A stretch of 64,000 bases of DNA, from positions 1 through 64,000 of the forward strand of contig JAYMGJ010000377.1 of the NCBI GenBank assembly GCA_037178675.1, written 5' to 3'. The translations under genes were made by a program, and so were the position numbers. Source of the stretch: Scleroderma bovista (taxonomy: Eukaryota > Basidiomycota > Agaricomycetes > Boletales > Sclerodermataceae). The notes under the pieces were generated by a model. The model searched no databases, was not told the origin of the DNA, and worked only from the letters and a program-made list of their open reading frames with translations. Shown here in pieces: positions 11,242-22,063 of this stretch. How positions within the stretch are numbered: the stretch's first letter is position 1; each line of letters starts with the position of its first letter.

Positions 11242-14200
11242 CTAGAGATTACGACCAGCGGATGACAGTGATAGGGTGGCTGGCGCAGTAGCTGCAAATC
11301 GATCAGTAGTTGTTCGCCGTGGGTTCGTGCGGTTTGCGTTAGTGGTATCAACATTGAGGCGAGGACGCTTAGCACGACTCGGGCTCGGGTCAACATAATC
11401 CGCGTCCGATCCAGAGCGCGGTCTCCTTGCGCTGCTAGAGTTGGTGCTCAAGGTAGCAAAGCCGGGCCCACTGATTGCACGAATAGGGATGGGACGGCGC
11501 ATGCGCAGATCAGGCTCTGTTGGACTTGAAGACGTGTCGGTCTCGGAGGAATTCTCCGATCGTGAATCCGAGTCCAGCGGATCATGCACGCGACTCGCAA
11601 GTGGCAAGTCCAACCCGAGGGCATCGACCTCCAATACTACATCCCCTCCACCTTCATCATTGGTGGGTTGCTGCTTGGTAACCCATGCTTCGTCTGGTAA
11701 GTTGTACAACGTGTCGATGAGGTATTTTGCCATCTCATCGTGAGTGATGGGAGTTGTCCCAGAACGCTGTCTGAATGAGCCATTGAAGTAGGTCATGGGA
11801 AGGACAATCTTCTCGCGGAAGGTATCAAAAAGAGAGCTCAGAGGTTTGAAGTAGCCGGAGAAACGCTCGCAGATGTTGGATAACCAGCCGAGCTCTGACT
11901 GAATCGTAAATGTCTTCTGTACACTTGGATGATGCGTGTTAAAATATATATCGAAGCATTGCGAAAGCTCGTCCTCCGTTTTGGGCTTGTAAGGTTCATC
12001 ATAGAGCACGGAAATCCCGACAAGGACATAAAATATTGATTCGAGGTCGTGGTATGGCACATGCGTCACGGGCCTTGTTGGGCCAATCATAACGAGCTCT
12101 GCAGCCATCCAGGACCAGGTACCCTGGATATAAGATTAGATTACTAAAGCTCTCCTGAAGTTTCGTTAAAGTGAACTCACAGTGCGATAGAGTGGGTTAG
12201 TGTCAATGGATGGCCGGCATGGATCCATGAGGGGGTCTCCCCCCATGGAAAGAGTAACGTCGTGAGTGTCTCTCAGGCCAGATATTGGTACATAGTGTGG
12301 GCTCCGGGAGCCGTTAGAGTTCAAGTTTCGGACAGGGATTGCATTTTCATCCAAATCATCAGCAATTGGAGATGTACATGCCAAGTCGGGAGTAGAGAGC
12401 GAGGTCAGCGGGGACGAAGGAGTCTTGAGACTGGCAGACTGGCACTGGACGGCGCCCGGATGTTCAGTGTCACGCTCGGGCTGAGTGGTGGTTTTTGTGT
12501 CCGTATCGTCAGGACGAGTAAGGTTGGTGATATTTTGGGGATAGAAGGGCACAGCATAACCCCAGTCAGCGAGGTGTCCCCGACGAGAAATACCTTCAAG
12601 CTTTCGGAGAAGCGAGTCCTGGGCTTCTGGCGATAGGTGGCTGGAACGCACAAAATCCCAGGAATACTCAGCATCCGTACTGTCCCACGAAACGAGCAGA
12701 AAATTGAGCAGACTCATGTCGCGATGAAGAATATGCGCTTTCTCGACCGCGTCCTTATGTACTGAATATAGAATTAGCAGGCAATAAGTTATACATACAT
12801 TGTAACTCACTCAGCACATAATCGATGAACGCTACCAGAAGCTCAGCCAATGAAGAGAAGTCCAAGATTCGCTGTCCAAGCGGCTCGGTGAGCAGCCGTG
12901 ATAGTACACGAACATGATAGCTAGAAACTTTGATGTGGGACAGAAGCGTCCTGAGGAAATGAGTTGACTGGTTGACTTTGGAGTCGGGACGTGAGGGATG
13001 AGGGCCTTGAACTTGTTGTTCATGTATGAGCTTGGGCACACCTTTAACACCGGCCTTGTTGAGCTTGGCCAGTATCCCGCCTTCGGTGTATTTCCGGAGG
13101 GGATCGATCCAAGAGTCCTTGACCACGATCCGGCGAGGTGGTTTCAAGTTCGGAGAGTGCATCAGCGCAGCCCATACGGTTGTTCCGCGCCCATGTAACG
13201 CGTCTGAAATGAAAAGAAGGCTGTCCATGACAACCGCACTCCCCACTAAGTCCCCAGTCCATGCAACCAGGACACGCTTCTTCCCACCCGCCTCCGAGAT
13301 TACAGTTTCGTCGAACCCGATATGACAAAGTGGCGCGCGCGAGAGACCGACTAAAATTCGTAAAAATACTTCGGGATGTTGGTTGATATCAATGGGCGCG
13401 GTCGAAAGAGATCCGCCCCTGTCAAAAAACGTCAGAATAATGTGGTGTCCCAATAATCGCAGACAAGGAGCGGAGTGTCGCCCATCTTGAGCATATAAGA
13501 GTAGCACAGTCTTCCCGGCCGCCTCTATGTATGAACTCTTCACGGTGTTTGGTGATTTATTGATCTTCATCTCCCCAACGGCGCTAACATCCCTCCAGTC
13601 CAATGGTTTTGATGAACTTGCGACATCTGCTGGGAGAAGGATCAGATCGGGTTTTCGATTAGCGTCCGATCCTTGCAGGGGTGCATTGGCTCCATCCGCC
13701 ACCCATATTCTGATAGTCAGTGGTATTAATACAACAAGTTGTCGAAGTCCGATGAAATAACATACTGTTTGTTTAAAAACTTTCCACCGACCGCGCCCTC
13801 GACAGCATCCATAATAACGTTTAGAAAACCTGCCATATTAGATTCACTTTTTATGGCCGACGGACCGCGTAGCCAGCATTCCGAGTCCTTTTTCTTCGTA
13901 GCCTTCTTTTTCTTCGTAGCCTTACCCGTGCCCTTCATATCCTTGCCCTTGCCCTTCGTATCTTTGTCCTTCACATTATCCTCATCCTGAGTCTCCTTCC
14001 CGTAGTGGTTACCGTCCCGCAGCCTTTCTAGGATATCATTCATTTCGAGGGAAGGGCCAGACGATGCGGCTGGGAGTAGCTCTACCGACCTTTGAAAGAG
14101 CTCACGATCTGGGAAAAGAACGGCGAGCAGGCGCCTACTCTCAGAAGGATTGAGTGTCCAATGAAGACCCCGGGTGTCATTGTGGACCAGCGGATCCATG

Positions 14201-14439
14201 CGTTCGCGATACCAACCGTCTTTCGGCCTGTAAGTAGGAGGGATGGTTTGGAGCTGGGATATGTCAGGTTTCTGTTGATACACAAAGTCCGATGGGTACT
14301 CACACGTGTTAATGAGTATGGTGTTGCATGGGAAGTCAGCGGCTACAAGTAACGAACCATTTTATCAACATGTAGCCGTATTCGGTAAAAGAAAACACTG
14401 TTTAGTACCTGCACTGCTGGACGGAGGAGTTGCGACATG
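11242..14439 (-). CDS. FunK1-type fungal protein kinase
   Basis: Several minus-strand exons join with consistent phases. The N-terminal part has a basic Lys-rich stretch (KDKDTKGKGKDMKGTGK) and DPLVHNDTRGLHWTLNPSE. The kinase region shows RIVVKDSWIDPLRKYTEGG (ATP-binding Lys and C-helix Glu), LLVAFIDYVL, the catalytic loop ILHRDMSLLNFLL (HRD plus Asn), the metal-binding block LADWGYAVPF in place of DFG, and GTWSWMAAEL with VPYHDLESIFYVL. This is the FunK1 (fungal-specific kinase) arrangement expanded in multicellular basidiomycetes. All key residues are present and no stop or frameshift was found, giving about 950-1000 residues, long for the family. A Ser-rich insert separates the DWG and GTW blocks. 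The start at 14439 (MSQLLRP) and the first two splice joins are tentative. The substrate is unknown. Confidence 0.8.
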
Positions 14440-14557
14440 CTAGCAGTTGTTGGGAAGAAAAGTGCTATCAGGTGGTGGAAGATTTCGATTTAAGTCTCGA
14501 TCCAGATCGATCCCATTGACTGATAACATACATGAGGTGCAAAATGACTACGTAGTT

Positions 14558-17500
14558 TTATGTACGACCAGGATAAGATGAAAGTGCGAAATAGAACTCC
14601 TTTGACCAGTATTTATTCAGCCAAAACTCACCCGACACGTCGTAGCTATTTTCGCGTGTCAAACGAGGGTGAGCTTCTTTGCCGAAGTTCGGAATCAGAT
14701 GGGCGGGAGAGCGGACCTGCGTAATAGGGATCACGTCTCCAATCCTGCTTCCATCCGATCTAACCGCTTGTCGAAGCAAATGCATGCCTGTTCCCGGGTG
14801 AACGTGGTTGGGCGTTCCCTGTTGAGGAACAACGTTGAAGCGATGGACATAGGCTAAAAAGTTGTCGGACCGGAGGGGACGGAAAATCATTCGTAACTTG
14901 GCAATAGAATGGCCGGCTGGACAGATCAGCTTAAGTAACTACATAGTACTGGACATACCGTTGAGACCACATCGCGGCCATTCACTCTGCGGCTCAGCGT
15001 TGATCACGACTGCATCGTACAGGCCGTGAGGGCAGGATGTCGAGGGGGGAAGGGCACGCAGCGTCTGCGGGCCATCGGGAACCTTGCTGTTATAGTATTG
15101 CATTTGCTGCGTACAGACCTTGTACCATATCTGAATGCGGTCGAAGGGCAGTATGCAGTGGTTGGTTCTGGTCCCAGATACAACATACGGTGTTCCGTTC
15201 TCCAAACGGTGGAGATATTCCATCAAAGCTTGATGGAGATCCGGGATCTTGAACGTTTCAGCTGCTTCATCAAGACTGAGGCATAGGGATGGCTTGGAAG
15301 CAAGGTGAAAGGCGGTCGTGGTGGTTGAGAAGGTACCATATGGCTTGGTGCCAGCCATGGAGATAGAGCCGCGTCGAAGAGCATCGGCCATGGCGAAGTA
15401 ATTGCTGGCAGGACGAAATGCAGCCATATGGTCAGCGACGGACGGGTCTTCTGGATAGGATTCATGCCCATCAACCTGCTCGAATACTTCATCTTCATCT
15501 TCTTCACCCCAATCTACTTGACTGCCCTGTGAGTGCAAGTAAGTGGCGAGATCGAACTGAAAACACTTCTCCGAACGGTCAAGATAACGCGCAATTTGAC
15601 TATAATAATTTTGATTGTTGCCGGCGCGGGCAGGGATCTTGATCTCCTGGACGTGAGTGTGTTCAGTGACATCAGCGGACCACTGCATGAGCGCTCCAGA
15701 GAGACGTATGCTGGGGACAACGCTCTGGAGCAACTCCAGTTTGGGTATAGTCCAGGAGTCCTTCCGAGCGCCCGCCCGCACGATGGCGTCCTTATTGTCA
15801 TGAAATTCTTGCAGTGCCTTTTCAACGTCGCCAAGGGAATGATCTGTAAAACACGGTGCTTGGGCTAGGTACCGGAAGTCAAGGAGAGCGCGAATCACGA
15901 CGAGGAATTGGCATGGAACCCTACCAGCGATGACACCTATGATATAGCGCTGGACAGCGCGGTGATCTCAGCCAGTGACCTGCTTCAGCTTTGAGATGCC
16001 CTCTGTGAATGCGCGGTAGCCAACGGCGGTTTGAAGCACTGAAAAGCGAAAGTCTATCTCGGCGGCACCAACAACAAAAATGCACCATTGTGCATCATGG
16101 TCCCAGAATAATCGGTGGAAATGGTGAAGGACTTCGGGGTTGATGAACTCAGATGGATCCGATAGTGGGTGAGGCTTCCAGAACGGCTCAGTAACGCCAT
16201 TCAAACTGAGTCGCCTGCAAACCTTCAAGAATGGCTTGTAGTCGGAAGGAGCGTGTTCTGCGCAGGCAGTCTGAATTGCGGCCAATGTGATGGAAGCCGT
16301 GCGCGCGGGATGGCGAAATGGGTCACCAAATTGTTTTGAGGTGGCAACAGTAATCGGGGACGTCTTTGGACTTGTAGCGGCAATGAGACTCTCCTCAGGA
16401 GTATCGGCTATCCACGAAGCTATTGGAGTGTAGCAGTATCGTAAGTTACCAACGGGGTCGCTCATCATAACGCCTACACTTGCAGCGGTCCTCAGGGGGG
16501 ATAGTAATTTGTTCAGTACGTCGTGAGTAAGTCGGTCTTGCAGTAAGCCGCGAACACGAGAGTCCTTGTGAAGGAACTTGGCGATAGGAAGTAGAGCAAG
16601 GAGAAGGTATCTGTGAAGCGAACTTTTGCTGCGTATGCTCGCACTGATGTTGGCGAGGCTTATGAGGACTGGATGGGCCATGCGATTACCGGTCATGACT
16701 GAAATGTTCGTCTTGTCCGATGAGAGAATGACGCCTAAAACTGTAGCGCCAGTAGGGAGCGCATTCTGCAGGTTCAGTTAGCATCAGATATCTCTGTAAG
16801 AACAGTAACGCACCTGAATATTCCAGGCCCTATTGCCACTCAGCCATTCGTCATAAATCCGACATATTTTAGCGGCAGACATCCAAACCTTGTGAGGGAC
16901 GAAGGATATGTGTGATGCGAGTAAGGGGTTGCTGAGAAGTGCTTGGAGACAATCGAGTGGATTGCGGTAGAATAGATGGAGTGGATGTTTCGTAGGAGTC
17001 TCAGGAATTATTGGTTCACAAACCCAGGTGGGGCCAGAAGGGAGAGCTTCTGCTCGAGCACGGAGCTGCTTTCCAGTACGAAATGAGAGAGGAATTTGCT
17101 TGAGCTACAATGGAATTCATCAAAGGGGAGCAGTAGAAAAGACCGTCAACGTACAAGATCGAGCGCCAGCAATGAGTCAATCGCTGTTAAGCTGAGCCTC
17201 GAATGCAAAATCCAAGAAGCGAACTGCCATTCTCCGCGTGATGCGAAGGGGAAGTAGAGGTTCACCTTCCTTTCCTCAGCATATCGATCTGTTTCGAAGA
17301 CGTCCATAAAGGTCTTCCCGCCGGGAAACACCTCGCTACACCCCTCGTAGTACTCAGTGAACTTGGAAGGACCAGCAGTCGTTCCGAATGCACCCTCGTC
17401 ACCGTAGTTGTCATCTTGGTTACCGGGAGGCATCCAGCGACCGTCTTCATCGAAGAAGTCGGGCTCCTGCATCTCTGCAGGCCCGTGAGCTCCTGTAAAA

Positions 17501-17685
17501 TGACTTTGACTAGACCGGGAGAGATGGTGGAGTGGGGGAGCATGCTCCTCGTGGTAAAGCGCACGGCACAAAGATAACGGCTGGTTCATATGTTGAAGAA
17601 CATTTGTTTCCGAGCAGAATTTCTTTCCGCATCTTGGGCACCTAATAGTCTTGGGTTGGTCGCGATTCGTTTTGGCTCTTGGCAT
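14558..17685 (-). pseudogene. Plavaka-type transposase, nearly complete, one in-frame TGA
   Basis: Starting at ATG 17685 (MPRAKTNRD), the protein opens with a zinc-finger-like segment RCPRCGKKFCSETNVLQHMN and a linker. It then runs through blocks characteristic of Plavaka transposases of the KDZ group: GGKTFMDVFETDRYAEERK, PFASRGEWQFASWIL, SSDKTNISVMTGNRMAHP, SLHRYLLLALLPIAKF, KQFGDPFRHPARTAS, LHHFHRLFWDHDAQWCI, ISKLKQVTG, DHRAVQRYI, IRALLDFRYLAQAP and LEFHDNKDAI-like EFHDNKDAIVRAGAR. The end lies near the stop at 14558. At least three introns join well. A TGA at 15968-15970 falls between KQVTG and DHRAVQRYI, where the family has Arg. That is the only clear lesion, so the copy is recently inactivated. 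These enzymes are thought to cut and paste DNA with an RNase H-like fold. Confidence 0.85.
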
Positions 17686-17699
17686 ATCCAGCAATAGTT

Positions 17700-18050
17700 G
17701 TGAAGAGGGAGCTCAATGGTGGTTCAGGAGAAGAGTTCAGAACACTTACAGCATGTGGACGCCACTCTCGATCACCTGCAGGTGAGATATGTAATACATA
17801 GTTATGCGACTTGCGGAATGGCGAGAACAGGGAATTTCAACCCGAATAAGAGATGCCTAGAATGGATCGTCGGGCTGGCAGCGAGGACGATTGAAGGTCT
17901 GGAGTGAGGTCAGGCAAGAAACATTACCAAAATCTGAACAGAGGAGTCCTTCGGCAGATCCTGTGGGCGATACGTGTGTTGGTATATTGCTGGAAGGTTC
18001 GGAGACAACCGTATTATCTACCTTAGTAAACTTTATCTTCTCACCCGCCA
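17700..18050. other. Region with no supported gene
   Basis: This spacer separates the Plavaka start from the plus-strand gene at 18051. No convincing terminal inverted repeat of the Plavaka element was found here or beyond 14558. Confidence 0.4.
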
Positions 18051-18682
18051 CAATGACCGTGTTCAACATTCCAGACTGTACTACTACTGGTACACAGGCC
18101 GTGTCTTTCTGTAACAAACAATCAGACGATGTCTTCCACCTATCTCCTTTTGCACAGCTTCACGACAACACCATATGCCCCATTTACGATGTCGATACTA
18201 CTCGAACGCATGCATACTCGAACATGACTTTGGGCACGCACTGCAACAACTCAAATTCGGAGGGCGACTGCTCTAGCATTGTTGCACCCGGCAATGGATC
18301 CGAAGATCAAAGCTGTGAAGTGAGTCGATTTTACCCAGCGAAGTGTGTAATTCCATTGATCACTCGTAGGTACAACTTGAAGACGCATTCCCTCACGTTG
18401 TTCCTCCCCCCAGTAGTACTATTGAAGCATACCTTCTACTCGAAACTGCTCGCGCCGACCGGGAAGTATGGCTTACCTGACAAAATCTCGTCCATCAAAT
18501 CATCCATCGCAACGCTCTTACACTCCAGTACAATCGCCTCATGTTGGAGAAAGCCCAAGACAAGCTTCGTACCGCTGACCGTTTTGTGGGAAAGGTTCGC
18601 ACCACAATCAGGCAGAGTGGTGTCACGGCAGCATTTGAGCATGCGATGCGAGAGGACTACTCACTGCACGCCGGCGCTTCAG
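18051..18682 (+). pseudogene. Unnamed Cys- and Asn-rich / helical protein gene, broken by TGA
   Basis: From ATG 18051 (MTVFNIPDCTTTGTQAVSF) the frame runs to a donor GTGAGT near 18319. It resumes after an acceptor near 18369 with VQLEDAFPHVVPPPSSTIEAY. After TREVWLT-like sequence (EVWLT) a TGA occurs at 18478-18480. The same frame then stays open through QNLVHQIIHRNALTLQYNRL and LEKAQDKLRTADRFVGKVR to a donor GTAAGA at 18683. The second exon is helical and charged, and reminds me of accessory proteins of lineage-specific elements in mushrooms, but I cannot name it. The TGA again fits loss of an Arg codon. Later exons past 18830 could not be assembled with confidence. Confidence 0.45.
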
Positions 18683-18829
18683 GTAAGATTCGCCCCAGTC
18701 AGACTAAACCATTACCAATTTGAACTTTGTGGTCAGGACACTGTACTAGTAGTTCGACTCGGCCAATGCTTGATGTCACTTTAGACTAGTAGTGACTTTT
18801 GTTGCCATGATGTTGCCATATTTACTATC

Positions 18830-19490
18830 ATGCATCGTCTCTTTCTCTTAGCGGGTTCGGAAGCTTCAACGCTGCAAGGTTTAACTTGTATGGTGGGTCG
18901 GCATTTACACGTGTGCTACCTTCATTCTGTGTTGCAGATGGCCCTACTGCTGTTACCTCGAATCACCACCTCCGATCACCACTTCAAGTCGCATGCGGAT
19001 CGTTTCGAGTCGTACTACTCTTCATTCTCCACCCGCAGCCTGCAACAGCATGCTGGCGACGTATCAATGTACTAACTACCGGCATCAACGCGACCACCAG
19101 CGTGACGACTATCATACCAGTGACCACCAGCAACCACTGGCACCATCAACGCAACGACCCAGCACGACCTGGCAGCACGACCACCAGCGCGATCCCGGCA
19201 TGGCAATTGAACAAAACGACTCTGGTCAACAAAGCGACAGCCCTGGTAGTCGTATTAAACGCGCTACTAGTACAGCACGACGCACTGGCAGCACGACTCC
19301 ACCAGCGCAACCCCGGCGACATGGCAATTGAACTAGTAGTAAACAACTCTGGTCAACGAAGCAACAGCCCTGGCAGTTGTATTGAACGGGCTATACTAGT
19401 ACTATTAGTGCTAGGTCAATTATGGTACAGGCAACGAGTAGTAAATGTAGTATATACGTATGGCACTGTAGCAGCACAAGTGCTTTGATT
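18830..19490. other. Poorly resolved stretch with long open frames and GACCACCAGCG motifs
   Basis: Two overlapping plus-strand frames stay open (18886-19488 and 18993-19331), but both mostly translate repetitive CACGACCACCAGCGC-like sequence. They may include the 3' exons of the gene starting at 18051. No domain is recognised. A 119-bp tandem duplication sits inside. Confidence 0.4.
19169..19387. repeat. Tandem duplication, unit about 119 bp
   Basis: The segment beginning GGCAGCACGACCACCAGCGC at 19169 recurs from about 19288. Both copies then show a match to ATGGCAATTGAAC, followed by AACTCTGGTCAAC, AAGC-ACAGCCCTGG and TATT-AACG at equal order. The second copy has several substitutions and small indels, including an inserted TAGTAGT, so the duplication is not recent. 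Confidence 0.7.
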
Positions 19491-19669
19491 GAGCACAGAT
19501 CAGTCACAGACGAAAAAAATGCACAGCACTTACAGTACTAGCTGAGCCAGGTACGACTGAAATTCACAGGTCATAGCCTGCTTACCACAGGCCATGACAA
19601 GCTGGACAGGGCAGTGTGACCCTGGGAATGCTGTCATCTCGGCTATGCAAAAGGGCTGGTTTGCTGATG

Positions 19670-20146
19670 TTATGGCACTGGGAGCGGAGAATCCTGAGCC
19701 CGTTGAGACACTCGAAATAGATGAAGGGGGCCGGGAGGAAGGATGGGTTTCTCTTGAAGGGGGATGCCTTCTTGTGTAGCACGCCGATCGTAGAATAGAA
19801 TAACACAGTCAGAGGGGTGAGATATGAGCCATGAGAGCAACCTCTCTGTTAAGTGGGGGTAGCGCTCCCAATAAACTGAATCGACTGTCGACAAAGTATC
19901 TTTCTTTGGTTGGCCTGCATTGCTGACCTGAGTGGTGGATTTCTTGAGATTTGGAGGGTTCTGGGTTCCTTTCGTAGTCGCCTTCTTCTTCCCTCTACGA
20001 CCCTGTGAGCCAGTGTGGGATGGGTTGGTGGGGTTGGCATGCACCATACCAGGTGCCTGAGACAGTGGTGTACCAGAGGCCATTGGGGACTTTGCTAGGG
20101 CTCGTAGTCGTGCAGAGCGTCTTGCACGAGGTCGCAGGGGAGACAT
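19670..20146 (-). pseudogene. Fragment of an unnamed Agaricomycete repeat-associated gene
   Basis: The minus-strand frame from about 20146 (MSPLRPRARRSARLRALAK) passes a basic low-complexity region with GSQGRRGKKKATTKG. It then reaches VYWERYPHLTERLLSWLISH and PSDCVILFYDRRATQEG. The W..xPHLTxxLLxxLxxHPxDxxILF pattern is, from memory, a small helical domain found in many mushroom proteins of unknown role that are often near transposons. After about residue 140 the frame runs into Pro/Leu-rich sequence and stops at 19670, whereas another frame stays open, which suggests a frameshift or missed intron. The gene at 18051 faces it, so the two may be partners of one element. Confidence 0.4.
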
Positions 20147-20149
20147 GCT

Positions 20150-20759
20150 TTTCAATCGCCGCTTCAACCAAGCCACAGGGTACTAACATATTTCAAGTTT
20201 CTCAAGCTAATCTGAGCAAACTGAATTAACTTTGAGCGCCACTATTGGGAAAGGATGGTATGCATTGAAGGGAAGCTGATATTGTCACGGGTCCGGATCA
20301 GCGAACCACTGGACTGTTGACGAGTGCCAAACTGTCGATGCGGCAGGCGTGAGCTCTGAGCGTTTTCGTTCCATGCATCGATGGACTCATTGGCTGCCTT
20401 GGTCTTCTGTTCCATCTCTCGGCCTTCACTGTTTGCCCCCTCTCGACCATCCTCCTGAGTCCTGACCCTTCTTGGGCACATCCTCCATTGTAACACTCTG
20501 CCACCTACCATGGCCACGCACCTTGAGCGTTGACTCAACTTCACATCCACCCTCGGGCAGCTGTCAATACTTGTAACACTTGCCCTCAAACAGAGGAGGG
20601 TCGCGAATAGAAAGGTAGAAAAAAAATAATACACTTGGCTAAATTCATGTACATATTCAATTCGACTTGTGAAATGGACTGATCGCGAGCGTGATGTATC
20701 AAGGTTGCGCCAAGATGAAAGGTTTCCACAGTTCATTTACACGGGTATACGTGTATAGA
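20150..20759. other. Region with no supported gene
   Basis: Open frames on the minus strand (20242-20736) are low in similarity to anything I know and lack a plausible intron set. Homology to the flank of the isochorismatase pseudogene begins only at about 20745. Confidence 0.45.
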
Positions 20760-21714
20760 CTACAATGCACTGCGGAACGGCACGAGTTTCTGCACGGCAT
20801 TGACGGTGTTCTCCTTTTCTTCTTTGATGATTTGGGACAAGGGCTTGAAATGCGGGGACTCAGCTGTCTCTGAATGCCACCATCATCAAACCAACCGTCA
20901 CAGTCCAAGGTCAACCACGAACTTACGTTGAAGTTGGAAAGCCGCGCTTTCACTCGTAGTGATATATCCGCCTACCTGCCGGATCCGAGCGAGAGCGATT
21001 GGCATCTCCTCGCGGTTGCAGCTCGATACTCCATCCGCAAGTACGTGTACATCGTAATTTTGTTCCAGAAGGTCAAGCGCGGTTTGTAAGACACAAACAT
21101 GAGACTGACATGTGTGCTCAGTGTCCCAGAACGAGCGCTTGCAATGGAGATTTAGTGCCACTAACCTCTATGCCGAGCAAGACCACCGAGTCGATATTGC
21201 GACGGTTGTCAAGCAGACCCTTGACACAAGGCATCATGGAGAATGCAAACTTCGGGATTGTCGCCAGGTGCAGGTCGCCAAGCGCCGCGAGATCAATTTC
21301 GCGTGCAGTTGACCCAAGGGCTGCAAAGTGCGGTGTATGAGTGCAGTTACCATGAGGCGTGATCAGGATCGATCGTACCTTTGGGGTTCTGCTCGGTCAC
21401 GATGACTGGTATATTCAAAACCTGGGTGTAATTATCCATCTGTAGTGATCCTAATGATACAGGCAAGTTCACCTTCGCCACTTTCAAGGTCTTGTTGATG
21501 GTCAAAACGAGCTCATCGAAGCCATAAATGGCTGACCCTGTGCGCGGATGGGTGATTGTAGCAGGAAGGGGAGATCCAGCTCACTGAAGCGTTCTTGGAC
21601 GTCGCAGAGAAAGAACACCGTGCGTTCTGGTACAAGCCTTCCAATCTGATGCATTCTACGAGGCGATAGTCAAGACTAAAGGCAATAAGGCGGCACTCAC
21701 GAGTACGCGGTCAT
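20760..21714 (-). CDS. Isochorismatase-family hydrolase (ISOC-like)
   Basis: Six exons splice into about 217 residues. The chain starts MTAYS at 21714, then MHQIGRLVPERTVFFLCDVQ and ERFRSAIYGFDELVLTINK, followed by VLNIPVIVTEQNPK, IPKFAFSMMPC and VVLLGIESHVCVLQTALDLL. It continues with VHVLADGVSSCN and IALARIRQVGGYITTSE, and ends KLVPFRSAL with TAG at 20760-20762. The triad of this cysteine-hydrolase fold is visible: Asp in CDVQ, Lys in PKFAFSM and Cys in SHVCVLQ. Length and layout match eukaryotic isochorismatase domain-containing proteins 1/2. These are soluble or mitochondrial and their natural substrate is uncertain; there is no evidence for true isochorismatase activity. It shares a 350-bp divergent promoter with the coiled-coil gene at 22064. 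A degenerate paralogue sits 18 kb away on the same strand. Confidence 0.85.
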
Positions 21715-21773
21715 CTCCGTATCCACTCGTCCCAGAACATCACATTGCAAAAACAAAGCGAATGGTACACCAT

Positions 21774-21829
21774 CGAATCTCGAATCTCGAATCCTGAGGT
21801 CCTGAATCCTGAATCCTGAATCCTGAACC
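21774..21829. repeat. 7-bp microsatellite, CGAATCT then CCTGAAT units
   Basis: CGAATCT-type units occur about three times (21774-21794). After a short interruption, CCTGAAT occurs more than three times (21801-21829). The array lies in the 350-bp space between the divergent isochorismatase and coiled-coil genes, so length changes could affect either promoter. Confidence 0.85.
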
Positions 21830-22063
21830 GAAAAGTCCCTGTGCAACTGCCAACTATTAGACCAGGCCAGGGGGTCGGAGTTTGAAGTGGTTACGACTTT
21901 GTTTGCGTCGGTTCGAGTTTCTTGCTGCTCGCCTTCAACTCTTGCCCACTCGACGTCTACCAGTACGGTTCCTTTCCCTTCTTTACTCCACCCACGCTCT
22001 CTTCGTCGACCCACGTTCTTTCACCAATTAAAAACAACATATTCTCAACGCATCCCACGCTAC

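Noticed and set aside
13026..13325. Plus-strand open frames over the kinase gene
   Set aside because: They are antisense shadows of the FunK1 exons, with no motif or intron logic of their own.
14440..17900. Terminal inverted repeats of the Plavaka element
   Set aside because: Flanks on both sides were compared by eye and no convincing pair of arms or target duplication was found.
6199..18480. Genetic-code change or selenocysteine use of TGA
   Set aside because: Intact genes in the window use TGA as a true stop (RGS, NUP120, ARA2, membrane copy 2), and the affected sites sit in mobile or expansion genes where decay is expected.
18886..19488. 200-codon plus-strand frame as a secreted Thr/Asn-rich protein
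   Set aside because: It mostly translates the tandem GACCACCAGCG-type repeat, and an overlapping second frame is equally open.
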